The notes beneath the pieces are model-generated. The model saw only the letters and a program-made list of their open reading frames with translations. It was not told where the DNA came from and ran no database searches. Positions 25,291-36,075 of a stretch of DNA of 64,000 bases are shown one piece after another (position 1 is the stretch's first letter; each line of letters opens with the position of its first letter). The position numbers were made by a program, and so were the translations under genes. The DNA is from Odiellus spinosus (taxonomy: Eukaryota > Arthropoda > Arachnida > Opiliones > Phalangiidae), in NCBI GenBank assembly GCA_963920705.1, contig OY987237.1, positions 7,036,601 through 7,100,600 of the forward strand, in the 5' to 3' direction.

Positions 25291-26871
25291 ATAAATAAAC
25301 AATAAAGGTTGAATGAAGTCCGACAACCGAGTGTTTTTTCCCTTAAACATTTGTTTAAGAAAATGTTGATTTCATCCACCCTTTACGTAATGTACGTAGG
25401 TTAGCCGCCAGTTTGGCGTCTAGGTGGCAATTTTAGCCGGGAATCGCGAAAGAGCAGAGTAAACTATCGTAGCGCTCGGTCTTTTGCGGCTTTTATAATG
25501 GCCCTATCGAGGAGTCAAATTTATTATACGCTATAGGAGGCGCGGCGTAAGCTCGAAATTAGAACGAAGAGTAAAGTTAGCCTCGACCCCATCAGATAGT
25601 AGTTAGCGAAACTTGGGTTTTGTCCATCCATTTACGTGGTAATTGCCGACCGTCCTTATACGACCCTTCACCTCGTTCGCGACGTCTAAGGTTAAAAGGT
25701 ACTTGACCTTACATAGAGGTCGCGTTTCGGATAAGATCCTCAATTTTGGAACAAAATTTCGGTATTAAATTCCCTGATATTTTTCTTTTACTTAACGTAC
25801 GCGTTACTTATACGAAGAACCGCCTACTTGTACGTGTAGCGATATAATTCATACCTTAATTAGAGCTCGGAATTTGTATAACTTTTATTAATTGGATAGA
25901 TCTACAGAATTAAAGTTTTAAAAATTTACTATTTATCAATCCACAGTTAACTTATCTAAAACAAAATAATACTCCTATCTCTTTTTATACTCCGAAAATG
26001 GCAACTTATCTTAGAATATTATCCGAGTTATAGAATTCGAATAAATTAAAAAAATCTATTTCCTCCAAAAATAATAAATAAAATTTAAACCTAAAAGCTT
26101 GGTTTTATTGTTTTATTTATTTTCTTCAAATTTTATTTAAATTTGAAATAGATTTATTTTATTTTCCACGAATTCTCTAGAATGCGGATTTTCTTATCCA
26201 TTGTTATACGTTTTAATTTGAGTAACTTGTTAAAAGATAACCTTACTACTAATAATAAGTTATCATTATTAGGGAAAAAATAATAAAAGTGGACAAAGGA
26301 CATTTTAAATTTTTGTCCACTTCCGGTTAAATTCCGGTCATTTCAGTTTGGTATATTTGGTGAAATTCTGTTGTAATATTATAATTTGTAACATTTTTGA
26401 CCAAACTGGAATATTTTTCCTCATTATGTTGTTCTATGGTTGCGTATTAATTAAAATTAAAACCAACCCTAAATTGGAAAATCGTAAAATCTGTTTTCTA
26501 ATGGTTATTTAGACCCATTTTAAGTATGCAACTATATATATATATTCAGTGAGTTGGTTCGAAAACCTAATTTAATTTGTGCTTCTGGATCTTAGCACGT
26601 CGGGACTATATTTTATAAATCAGTGCACCATACAGTAGTCGTAAGGAGGAACATATATAGACTTAACTAACGTTAATCGTGATTAATTAAGGCCATTTTC
26701 CGGCGGTCTAAGCTTAATTTTATTAAGACGAAACACTTTGACCCTCCCTCTCTCATGGCGATAATCTACTCAAAGTACATTGCTTGGAAATAAAATAAAA
26801 AAAAAAGGAAATATCCCTTGGCCACAAATCGAATAAAATAAAATCTCTAAACAATTAATCCAATTCGCCTT
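25291..26871. other. Intergenic, GC-rich island 25385-25760
   Basis: CpG is dense across 25385-25760. A minus-strand ATG at 25631 opens 35 codons (to 25524) with a hydrophobic LTLLFVLISS run but no strong donor. A fragment of a Family A end (TAGAGCTCGGAATTTGTAT) is at 25861-25879. Confidence 0.35.
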
Positions 26872-27028
26872 TGATAACTTCGGATATCCCTTGATATGTA
26901 GCCTTTTTTAGATATTTTAATCTCTGATAAATTGTTTGTTAATATAAAACCACAAAATATATGAACAGACGCGTATCAAATGGATACGAATTATCCGGAG
27001 ATAAAATTTGAAAGTTGATTAATAAATG
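26872..27028 (-). mobile_element. Family A MITE fragment
   Basis: Minus-strand match to the right half of the family (ACGCGTATCAAATGGATACG at 26969-26988). It abuts the heat-shock-element array. Confidence 0.7.
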
Positions 27029-27029
27029 A

Positions 27030-27510
27030 ATTTTCTAAAATATTTCAGAATGTTCTAGAACTTTTCCATAATGTTCTAGAACTTTACCAGAATGTTCTAG
27101 GACTTTTCCAGAATGTTATAGAACTTTTCCGGAATGTTATAGAACTTTTCCAGAATGTTATAGAACTTTTCCAGAATGTTACAGAACTTTTCCAGAATGT
27201 TCTAGAAATTTTCCAGAATGTTGTACAAATTTTCCAAAATATTGTTGAAATTTTCCAGAATGTTCTAGAATTTTTGAGAATGTTTTAAAATTTTTTGAGA
27301 ATGTTTTAGAATTTTCCAGAATGTTCTAGAATGTTTCTCGAATTTTCCGGAATTTTCTAGACTTTTCCGTGATTTTCGAGAATTTTTCGAACCTTTCTAG
27401 AACTTTCAAGCACGTTCCAGAATTCTCTAAACCTCTCCAGACTTTTCTGGAGCCTTCTAGAACATTCTAGAAAAAGCTTTCGACGGACTTTGTAAATTAA
27501 TAGTGTTTGA
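27030..27510 (-). mobile_element. Heat-shock-element repeat element, expanded array
   Basis: On the minus strand it starts A-TCAAACACTATTAATTTAC at 27510 and passes into TTCTAGAATGTTCTAGAAGG. It then expands into about 20 units of roughly 21 bp based on AGAATGTTCTAGAACTTTTCC. Its 3' end is missing, adjoining the Family A fragment. Confidence 0.75.
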
Positions 27511-28369
27511 TAATTGCAGTGAAGTCACTCCTTGCGAAATTTCTTTAATTAATAAGTATGATATACTCTTAAACGAAGAGATGATGCTAAAATAAGTTTA
27601 ATTATTAAAATACTTATCATATTGATAAATTTACATAAACTTGACGTAACAACGTAAGTTTAAAACCATGTATATAGATAAAAAGATAGAAAAAAATTGT
27701 AATTAAACCTACCTATTAATCTTGTTAACCTAACAATAAAGCCATGCCATAAGGTAATCGGTTTTATACCCAGCTACCACTAATAGGGGTTCCACGTAAA
27801 AAAGACGATGGCTTCGTGTATAGGCCTACATATTCAAAATTATCCAACGACAAAGGCTTAATAAGTACAACCCTATATCGCAATTACTCAAAGTATAACC
27901 TAGCTTAGAAATTATTCTTTCTTCCCCTTAAATATCTTCGTTAAGCCTTGGTTCTCGTACAGATACCATACACAAAATAAAGTTAAGAAAAACCATCTGG
28001 AAAAAGCTTAATAAACTTCAGAAGGTCCATTGTTTGAGGCCTAACCCGTGTTCCCGTCTTTGCCCCCCCCCCCCTCCTATCAAGTGATGAATAGTCAAGG
28101 CCTCCCCAAAAAAAGGACCTAATAAGTTTCAGACCAGACCACATTACGACCCCTATGAGTTACACGCGGGAGCGAAGCCAAGATAGGTTGACATGAACTA
28201 TTTTTATCTTCTATTTGAATATAATATTGCGTAACAATCCGAGTTAACTTAACCCGTATTGTAAACTAATCTAAATTTATTGTTACCTAACTCTAATGAT
28301 ATGATATCTTAACTTAAAGTGAAGATGACATGTTATAAAAATAATGAATGTTATGATTTAATTTTAATT
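27511..28369. other. Intergenic, no gene seen; poly-C tract near 28066-28076
   Basis: AT-rich sequence with several GGCCTAA words. No exon signals with domain support. Confidence 0.35.
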
Positions 28370-28616
28370 CTTAAAGTGAGACTATCACGGACTTTTCACG
28401 AACTCCAAATGGAAATTGAGTAGCAGTTTCGAAAAGATCGTTAAAAAACAATTCAAAAAATATATCGCCACAGTAAAAATACATATTTTATAAACTATAT
28501 TTTCGAAATTATTAAAATAAAAATTCTCGCGATTCTACGTCATCGCACTATGGTCACGTGGCTATTGTAGAATCGATAAAAAGTCACTTGTTGTTAGGTT
28601 GCATTCTCCCTTTAAT
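28370..28616. mobile_element. Chimeric TTAA MITE (Family C left end, Family B right end)
   Basis: Left part matches Family C (TTAAAGTGAGACTATCACGG, then CTACGTCATCGCACTATGG). The right 45 bp match the Family B end (CACTTGTTGTTAGGTTGCAT, then TCTCCCTTTAA). TTAA sits at both ends. Confidence 0.75.
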
Positions 28617-29099
28617 AAATTGGTTTTGAGTGCATGGTATGGGCCTAGCGAGTCTCGCTTGTTGCAAGAAGAATATGAGATATAAAACATATACTGTAGA
28701 GTGATGAGTTCGTAAGTATTAGTCAAGGAGGGGTGGGGGTCAAGCGGATAGGGGTTGATTTCGTATAAGAGGGGGGGGCCAGGTGCAAAGTGTCATTCTA
28801 TTTGGCGTTGCTATAGGACATTCTCCTCCAACAAAATCATTCGGGAAACACATTTTTACCAAATTGACAACAGAAACGCTCCATATTTCTATCTACATCA
28901 CATTTTTACGTTCATATAAAGTTGGTAGTAGAGCGAAAACTCACGCGGAATAATACGTAATACGTTAATCTCGTAGGAAAAGTAGTCTATCCCGAGTTTC
29001 TCTTCAAAAAAAATCACCCGCATTTTTTAGGTAATAATCTTTGCAAAGGTGTCTTGCTAGCTATAGGGAACGTTCCTAAATATCGCAGCTAAATTTAAA

Positions 29100-29400
29100 T
29101 GATGCTTTGAAGATTTTTTTCTAACAATTATTAGATATAAGTTTTTGGTGTTTAAAATAATTTCTAAAGTTTGGTTAGGTTTTGAGTGCAAGTGTAGTAT
29201 AAAATCGAACCAATCAGATGAACCCAACGGTAGAAATATCCCAATTTATTCTGAAGGCTTTGCTTTCGCAATCTTTCGACGTTTTTAACAAACTCTATGG
29301 TGATAGCTCTCCATAAAGTGTCTGAAATAATATGATTGGTCCTATTTTATTCGAAAATAAATTCAAAAGGCGTTCCATTTTTGGCTGGACTTGTTTCGAT
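29100..29400. repeat. Family F dispersed repeat
   Basis: Shares GTTTTTGGTGTTTAAAAT, CTGAAATAATATGATTGG and TTCAAAAGGCGTTCCATTTT with other copies. Confidence 0.55.
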
Positions 29401-29782
29401 TTAAGATAGGTGTACAATGTTAATATTCTTGGCTTTAACGCAACTAGAACTTATTTAAATTTCCCTCTCTCTAAAACAAAGAAGGTAGCAGGCTGTAAAA
29501 AATTGTTCGAGCGTTATACCGTGGTTATTGGAAGGTCAACTCGTGCAGACAAACGAATGATCTCGTTTCTCACGTCGTGTAGAAAATGTAATCTTTTTTC
29601 TCTCCTTTGCTTATTGATCTAGTAATAAAAATACAGGTGCTAGAAAATAGGTAGATCCCGCATGGTTACGAGTGCCTACAGATGACTCCGTGTCTAGCGG
29701 ACGACGAGGGTTGGGGTGGTCCTATATCTACTATTTTGGTATCAGATGGCATCACCCTCACTCTTCCCATCTTGTATCTCAT

Positions 29783-30060
29783 AGGGAGAATGCAATCTAA
29801 CAACAAGTGATTTTTTTATCGATTCCTTAGTGAATCCACTAGTGAATAAATTTACGAACAAATATTAAACTAGAAATATATTTAAAACTAAAATAGGCTT
29901 AGCGGGATTCATGGAGATCAGCTGATTTCCTCGCGTATAAGATCTAGCGACCAATCGAACGCGATTGTAAGTCTCGTGGAGATCTGACGTGAACGACGGG
30001 CCTTCGCTCATTGGTCGATAGACCTTACACGAAGACAAGAAATATCGGTGCAAGAAATAG
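29783..30060. mobile_element. Family B MITE, 3'-truncated
   Basis: AGGGAGAATGCAATCTAACA to ACAAGAAATATCGG matches the first two-thirds of the copy at 58552-58979, including GATTCATGGAGATCAGCTGA. Confidence 0.75.
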
Positions 30061-32774
30061 TTTATTTTTATTTTTATGAATATGAAGTGCAAACTAAACT
30101 AAGCAACGTGAACTTGAGAATAAGTTCATCTCGTCTCGAGTTTGCAACGTATTTAAATCTATGCCATTCTATTTTGAACCAGTTCTTTGTCTTTCATTGT
30201 TGTAAAGATTTCACCTAGCTGGAAATAGATCAGAAACGGGGGAGTCTTGCCCAGCGAGAGTGGGGGCGGGGGGGGGGGGGGGGTCACATTCCACATTGTT
30301 ATCTGGCATCTAGGCAACGACTAAATTGACTCTTTAATCTCGAGACCCAGACTTCCTGATATAAAACCATAAATGACCTACCTTCATATAAGGTGATAAC
30401 AAAACTAAGCCTTGGACTAAAGGTTAAAGATACAGTGAAGGACCGTTAGGCGTAACTGTAAGGTTTCTAAAATTACCTCAAGTTTGGAAATTGGTAGATC
30501 ATCGTTATGATTTGTATTTTGAAATTATGTTTATTTAAATGCGCACGGAATTCGAGATTATTTTTGAAACTCTTCAAAATTCTTATTTTTGACTAAATAA
30601 CGCCCTACACTCCTGAAAAAAGGCAATGTTTTCCTGATACTTACTAAGCCTTTTTTTCAAATTCAAGGGTTACTGTGGTGTAGAACTACCAGTATACGTA
30701 CAAGTACGCGTTCGTTTTCTCAATAAGTCTAATTATGACTCAAGTATTTCATTCATTCCCCTCGTAATATTCGATCCTTATCCTTCCGGGAATTATACTA
30801 AAATTAATTCCGTTGAATGATTTAAGCCGGATATAATCACTGTTCAACCGAAGTGTGTATAATAATCATGATGGGGCTTTTAAACTAGTAATAATTAAGC
30901 CAGCGTACAACCCCCTAATTCCCTCCTCCAAGTTTTAAACATCAAGCTAGCTGAAAGCTATAAAGGCACACTATTGAGCTGCAAATATGACTCCAGTCAA
31001 AAAAACAAGTCGTCACGTCGCTTCACTACTTTGGCACCCAGACCATCTTGTTTTTTTTTTTTTGTTTTTTTTTTTCCTTCTTATTTATTTTTTGCCCCGG
31101 GCACGTGCCAACCATTATTAGTTATTATAAAGTATAGCTAAGCCTTGGCTGACTGGCAAAGGCCTAACTCTTCTATATCTCTCTCTCTCCTTCCCTCTCG
31201 TCAACAGGCAAATTAGCTTCTAAATCATTATCCCTCACTCCCCTAATCCTATTCCGTTGTCATGCTCGCGTCTCCTTCCGTACTCAGCCAGCTCTCTCTC
31301 TCTCGTCCTTAGAGCAACCCTCTCTTTCTCTCGTTCGGAACTAATCTTTCTTACTGGCGGGGTAGCAATAACGTTCGTCTTCATTTTTAATACTATATTT
31401 TGGATAATCGGGTCAGAATCTCGAAAGCCGATGAGAGTTAATTATCTAGTAGTTTACGCCGTGGAAGGAAGGCTCTCGGTAGCTCGCGTTTCGCGTTCGA
31501 GGAAACCCAAGTAATAACGTCTCTTTAAAGGGAGACTGAACGAAAAATTGAAAGCCCTATTTTTAGGATAAAACAGTAAACAGCGTAATAGAAAAGTCCC
31601 TTCCTCCGCTCAAATATTTTGTACTCCGCTTACTTACGACAAAATTAAGGTTTAAAGGCAGCTTTTTACCTCCCTCCTAGAAAAGGAGATACCAGCCAAT
31701 CAGAATACTCGGCCGCAGCCAAGATTTGAACCTTTCCCAAATATATCTAGATTACAAATAAACTAATGTCTTTCCCAAAAGCTAGTTAAAAACATTGAAT
31801 ATGCAGTAACGATTATTACTAATTATTTAATTGTATTAAAGTTATATTTAGCATTTTAAGCAATTTCATCTAGGCCTAATTCTAAATCGATAATTTTAAG
31901 CGATAAATTGCTCTAATAACTAACCGCCTCGTCGTCTGCTAAGCGGTTCGAACTTCCAAGCGAATCGACTTGGCGAAGTTTGTATTATTATAGTGCGAAC
32001 AAGGCCATATTCGTACTAACCCGTGTAATACTGTTTAAAGTATAATAATACAATTATTCGTGATACATACCCAGCCTTTCGCGTTATTAATTGAATAAAC
32101 GTGAACAGAAAAGTTCACGGCGCATCGGAAAATTACCATCGAATTCTTCCCATAGGCTTAGTAGCTTTTGAAATTTTTTGATCTGAAAAATTCTGTATTT
32201 TTCTAATTATTTTTATCCAAACGCAAATGATAAAATGTAGCTTTGTTTTCTATAAAGACTTACCTTGATTATTTTTTACGCAAATTTCGGAATCCTAGTA
32301 TCAGTTTTAACGGTAACAAAAGAGCTAGGTATATACCTCGCTAAGCGGCTTAAAATTTAGGCTTTTCGGGGAACATTTAGTTAGTTTCAGTTGCGATTTG
32401 CAGTACGCTTAAAGGGTATAATCGAAGGAAATGAGGCAAAAATTGTTTTACGAGAAGTAGACATAGCATTGAAGGCATTCCGTATTCAAGGTGGGATAAG
32501 AAATCAATGTTTCTTCGACATTTTGATTATTTTTTGGAAAGCTAAATTTTAAGCCTAAAAATATTTTTTTTATTATTATTTTAAGTTTCTGATTCCCTCA
32601 ACCATTTATACCGTTTTAATCTGGAGTTGTTTGTAATTTCTGTTCAGGAGCTTTGTTGTTTTGAAGTTTTAAATTGATTCCGACTTAAACAAAATGATAT
32701 TAGGCATAACGACGAATATGGTTTGATTTCAATCTGAAATTTCCACGTCTTATCATTATGTAACTGTAACCAAA
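30061..32774. other. Intergenic; poly-G tract, CT-rich island 31170-31520
   Basis: G-run at 30262-30283. A CT-rich, CpG-containing island at 31170-31520 has repeated CTCTCTC. A plus-strand open frame (85 codons, 31257-31514) includes a hydrophobic stretch but no recognisable family. On the minus strand an ATG near 31396 is followed by a GTAAGA donor. A donor at 32260-32265 (minus) has only a ten-codon open stretch before it. Confidence 0.3.
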
Positions 32775-33130
32775 ACTAAATGAAATTATAAATTAATTAA
32801 AATAATTAAATAATCTAACCAAAATAAATAGCATAACCAAAATAAATGAATAATTTAATCAAAAATATATTATAATTGTATGTAATTTAACAAAAAATAA
32901 ATAATTTAACAAAAATAAATTATTTAACCAAAAAAATAATAATTTGACCAAAAAATAATTATTTAACCAAAAAATATCTAACCTTATAATATTACTTTAC
33001 CCAAAATTAAATAAATTTAACCAAAAATAAATCAATAATTTAACCGAAAATTATTAATTTAAAATAAATCAATATTAATTTAACCAAAAATAATAAATAA
33101 ATAAATAAATAATTTAACCATAAATAAATA
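32775..33130. repeat. AACCAAAAATAAATAATTT degenerate array
   Basis: About 20 imperfect units of 15-22 bp with the constant core AACCAAAA followed by AT-rich spacer. Confidence 0.88.
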
Positions 33131-33478
33131 AATGGTTTCAGTATAAGTGTGAGGCCATGATGTCTGCGTATGCTTTTCAAACAAATTCGAATCAGGTGCT
33201 CCATCTAGAAATAATTTGAATTCGAAATATTTTTAATTTATAAATTATTAAAAAAAAAAATATGAATTATATTAGGAAATCAATTAATTTCCGCGGTAAT
33301 GAGACGATGTTAAAATATTCAATTTAGTGTACAATATTAGATACTAGACGGCGACGAAAACCTTATTATATTGTCGAAAATCAGCTCTTGAAAACTAGTC
33401 AATATCTTCCTTGTTGGTGTTTTAACAAGAACAGCTGCGTAGCGAAATAAGTTTCTAGAATTTTTTCATTATTTATTC

Positions 33479-33846
33479 AGGGTGACCAGACCACCCATTT
33501 TTTCCTATTTTTTCAATGCCTTCCTATAAATTCCAATAATTGAAGGTTTTCTCCTATATTTCCCCTTTTTTTATGTTATCAGGTTATTCATTTTCAAATA
33601 AAAGTATAATTTCAAATTTCTCAAAATTAAAAAATTCCCACCAGAGTCATCGAGTCAGAAATAGAAGAGATTAAGATTTTAATGAAAATCAAAAAGCGAT
33701 AAATATGTGGGAAAAATATAAAAGATATCCTATTTTTTCCTACATTTCTTATAATTTTAAATTTTCAATCATATTTCCTCTTATAATTCGCCGTTAAATT
33801 TCCTGTTTTTCATTTAAATTTCAAGTTTATTTTGCCTGGTCACCCT
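33479..33846. mobile_element. hAT-like MITE (AGGGTGACCAG ends)
   Basis: AGGGTGACCAGACC at the left and CCTGGTCACCCT at the right. Flanking octamers ATTTATTC and CTTTATTC differ at one base, consistent with an 8-bp hAT target duplication. No transposase. Confidence 0.75.
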
Positions 33847-34429
33847 CTTTATTCAATTTTCGCCGAGACTTGAGCTGAAATTTTTGCTGGAAAAGTGTTC
33901 ATTGAGAGACTTACTTTAAAACGGAGTCGGAACAATTAAACTAGAACAATTTTTATAAATAATTATAACAATTTCGTATCAAACAATATTTTATTCCCAC
34001 AAAATCGAATTATTTCATATTTTTTTACATAGAAATTGGCAGTCTCACTAAATTATAATTCAAAATATCGCTTCAAATATTGAATTTTTTCGAAATATAA
34101 AAGTTAATTTCTCTGGGAAAAATTAAATTGACACTATTTTAAATCGCAGTATTTTAGCTGCCCTTTGAATTTAAATTCAAGTGTTAGAAAAATCTCAATT
34201 TTTCAAAAATCTTTCACGTTCATTTAAATATAAATTAAAACTATTAACTAATTGAAAACCCTCACAGTGTTCCAAAAACAAAATAGCTGCCTTTTGTGAA
34301 CTTAAAAGTAATTTTGCATAAATAAAATTGTTAGAAAATTAATTCATATTTTAAATGAGTTACTTGTTCTTCTTGTTTAATAAAATAGACCTAAAAATAG
34401 GCCAAAAACAATAACCACGATGAGGCTAG
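33847..34429. other. Intergenic, no gene seen
   Basis: AT-rich unique sequence. A donor-like GTAAGTC on the minus strand near 33915 is not preceded by a usable exon. Confidence 0.35.
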
Positions 34430-34969
34430 AACTCGGAATTCGTATAACTTCTGTTAATTGATTAAGAGCATCGCGAATGTCAATCGGGTATTATCCATTC
34501 TCGAAAACATATCCATTTCTTATTCGAGGTAACGGATACCCGAATGTAACGGCAAACTTTTTATTCGTACTCATTGTTATAAGAAATTGATACGAGTTCC
34601 AATAAGAACAATTTGAAACTCGAGTTTCTTCGCCGATTTGAACCCAGATTGAGATCTCGAAGCTAGAATGTAGTCATTTAGTCGCTGTTCATTTTAATTT
34701 AGATAAAAATATAATTATTTATTTCATTCTACAGGGATTTCGATAAACGTCGTATTTTTATCTTGGCGTTATCCGTTCGAATAAACGCGTAATTTGTTTA
34801 TTAATCGAGCTTCAAATTTTATCTCCGGATAATTCGTATCCATTTGATACTCGTCTGTTTATATAATTTTTGGTTTTATATTAACGAACAATTTATCCGA
34901 GATTAAAATTTGTTAAAAGCCTAGTTATCAATGTATAACTAGTTATTCATTATCCGATTCCGAGCTCTA
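34430..34969 (+). mobile_element. Family A MITE, longest copy
   Basis: About 540 bp from AACTCGGAATTCGTATAACT to CCGATTCCGAGCTC followed by TA. Both ends and the full interior are present, so it is the best reference for the family. Confidence 0.85.
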
Positions 34970-35499
34970 GATGATAAATGAAAACAAACATTTAAATTAA
35001 ATTATTAATAAAATGATTCGAGTAGAAACTTTAAGAGAGCCTCGATATTTTTGAAAATTTGAAATTTTCGAGTCTTTTTACTTTCTTTCATTTTAATTTA
35101 TAGCTGCATTTTGGAATCATTAAATTTATTCACGAATAGTCGGTAGCGCGTTTCATCAGCGTCCATTTTAACCGAAAATAATCACATAATGTCTTGATTT
35201 TATTTTTTTTTTTATGATAAATAACTAAACTAGGAACCAAGAAAACACAATAAAACAAAACTTGGCTTCACACACACTCGCGAAACGATAATAAATAAAA
35301 ACACAATGTTGAAAGGTACGCGCAGGCACAAATGACGAAATCTAAAAGGTATTACGATGTTTATCACTGTTTTTCGCATTCTGTGAAAAGTAAAAAAGAA
35401 ACCAAATTAGTTTTAATTAATATCAGGTATTGATTTAGAAATATAGGTGTCCCTTAAGGAAAACCTTTCTAGGTATAACCTTCAAAACAAATATATATG
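34970..35499. other. Intergenic 3' of the EB-LDLa gene, no exon seen
   Basis: AT-rich. A short minus-strand open frame starting near 35169 (MDADETRYRLF...) is not supported by splice signals. Confidence 0.35.
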
Positions 35500-35902
35500 C
35501 AGGGTGTTTCAAAAATGGTGGTAGGACCAAGCTACAGTGGGTTCCATGGGTCATTTTTAGACGAAAATGTTCTATGACCTTTTGTCGTACGGGACGCCGT
35601 TTAAGAGTTACGAAATGATTCATGTAAGGATGACCCCTTAACGTACATTAATAAACGTATACTCAATGATAAAATACGTTTCATTATTTAGCTGTTATTT
35701 TAAAAGCAGGTGCTTGATAAAAATTTGATTTTAACATTGAGTATACGTTTATTAATGTACTTTAAGGGGTCATCCTCGCATGATTCCTTACGTAACTCTT
35801 TAACAGCACCCCTTACGACAAAACGTCATAGAACATTTTCGTCTTGAAATGGCCCATAGAACCCACTGTAGCTCGATCCTACCATCATTTTCGAAACACC
35901 CT
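35500..35902. mobile_element. Large palindromic MITE (CAGGGTGTTTC ends)
   Basis: Left arm CAGGGTGTTTCAAAAATGG mirrors right arm ending TCGAAACACCCT. Arms of about 170 bp remain largely complementary (ACATTAATAAACGTATACTC against its complement). The minus-strand open frame at 35435-35623 lies mostly inside one arm and is not a gene. Confidence 0.85.
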
Positions 35903-35994
35903 TTATTAGGGGTGGATTTAATACGCTGACTTCTAGCCTTAATATTGAAGTAATTAAGCGGAGTAAAAAATGTTTGATTGAAGCAAGGGACTAT

Positions 35995-36000
35995 TTTATT
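35995..36000 (-). terminator. Possible AATAAA polyadenylation signal
   Basis: AATAAA on the minus strand, about 80 bp downstream of the stop reached by reading through the last donor. It would serve a short, soluble 455-aa isoform. The hexamer is common by chance in DNA this AT-rich. Confidence 0.25.
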
Positions 36001-36075
36001 ACTCTATTTCTGTTTTATCCAAAAAATATGACTTTGGATTTTCCATTCATACTCTCTATAAGGTTTAAACATAAT

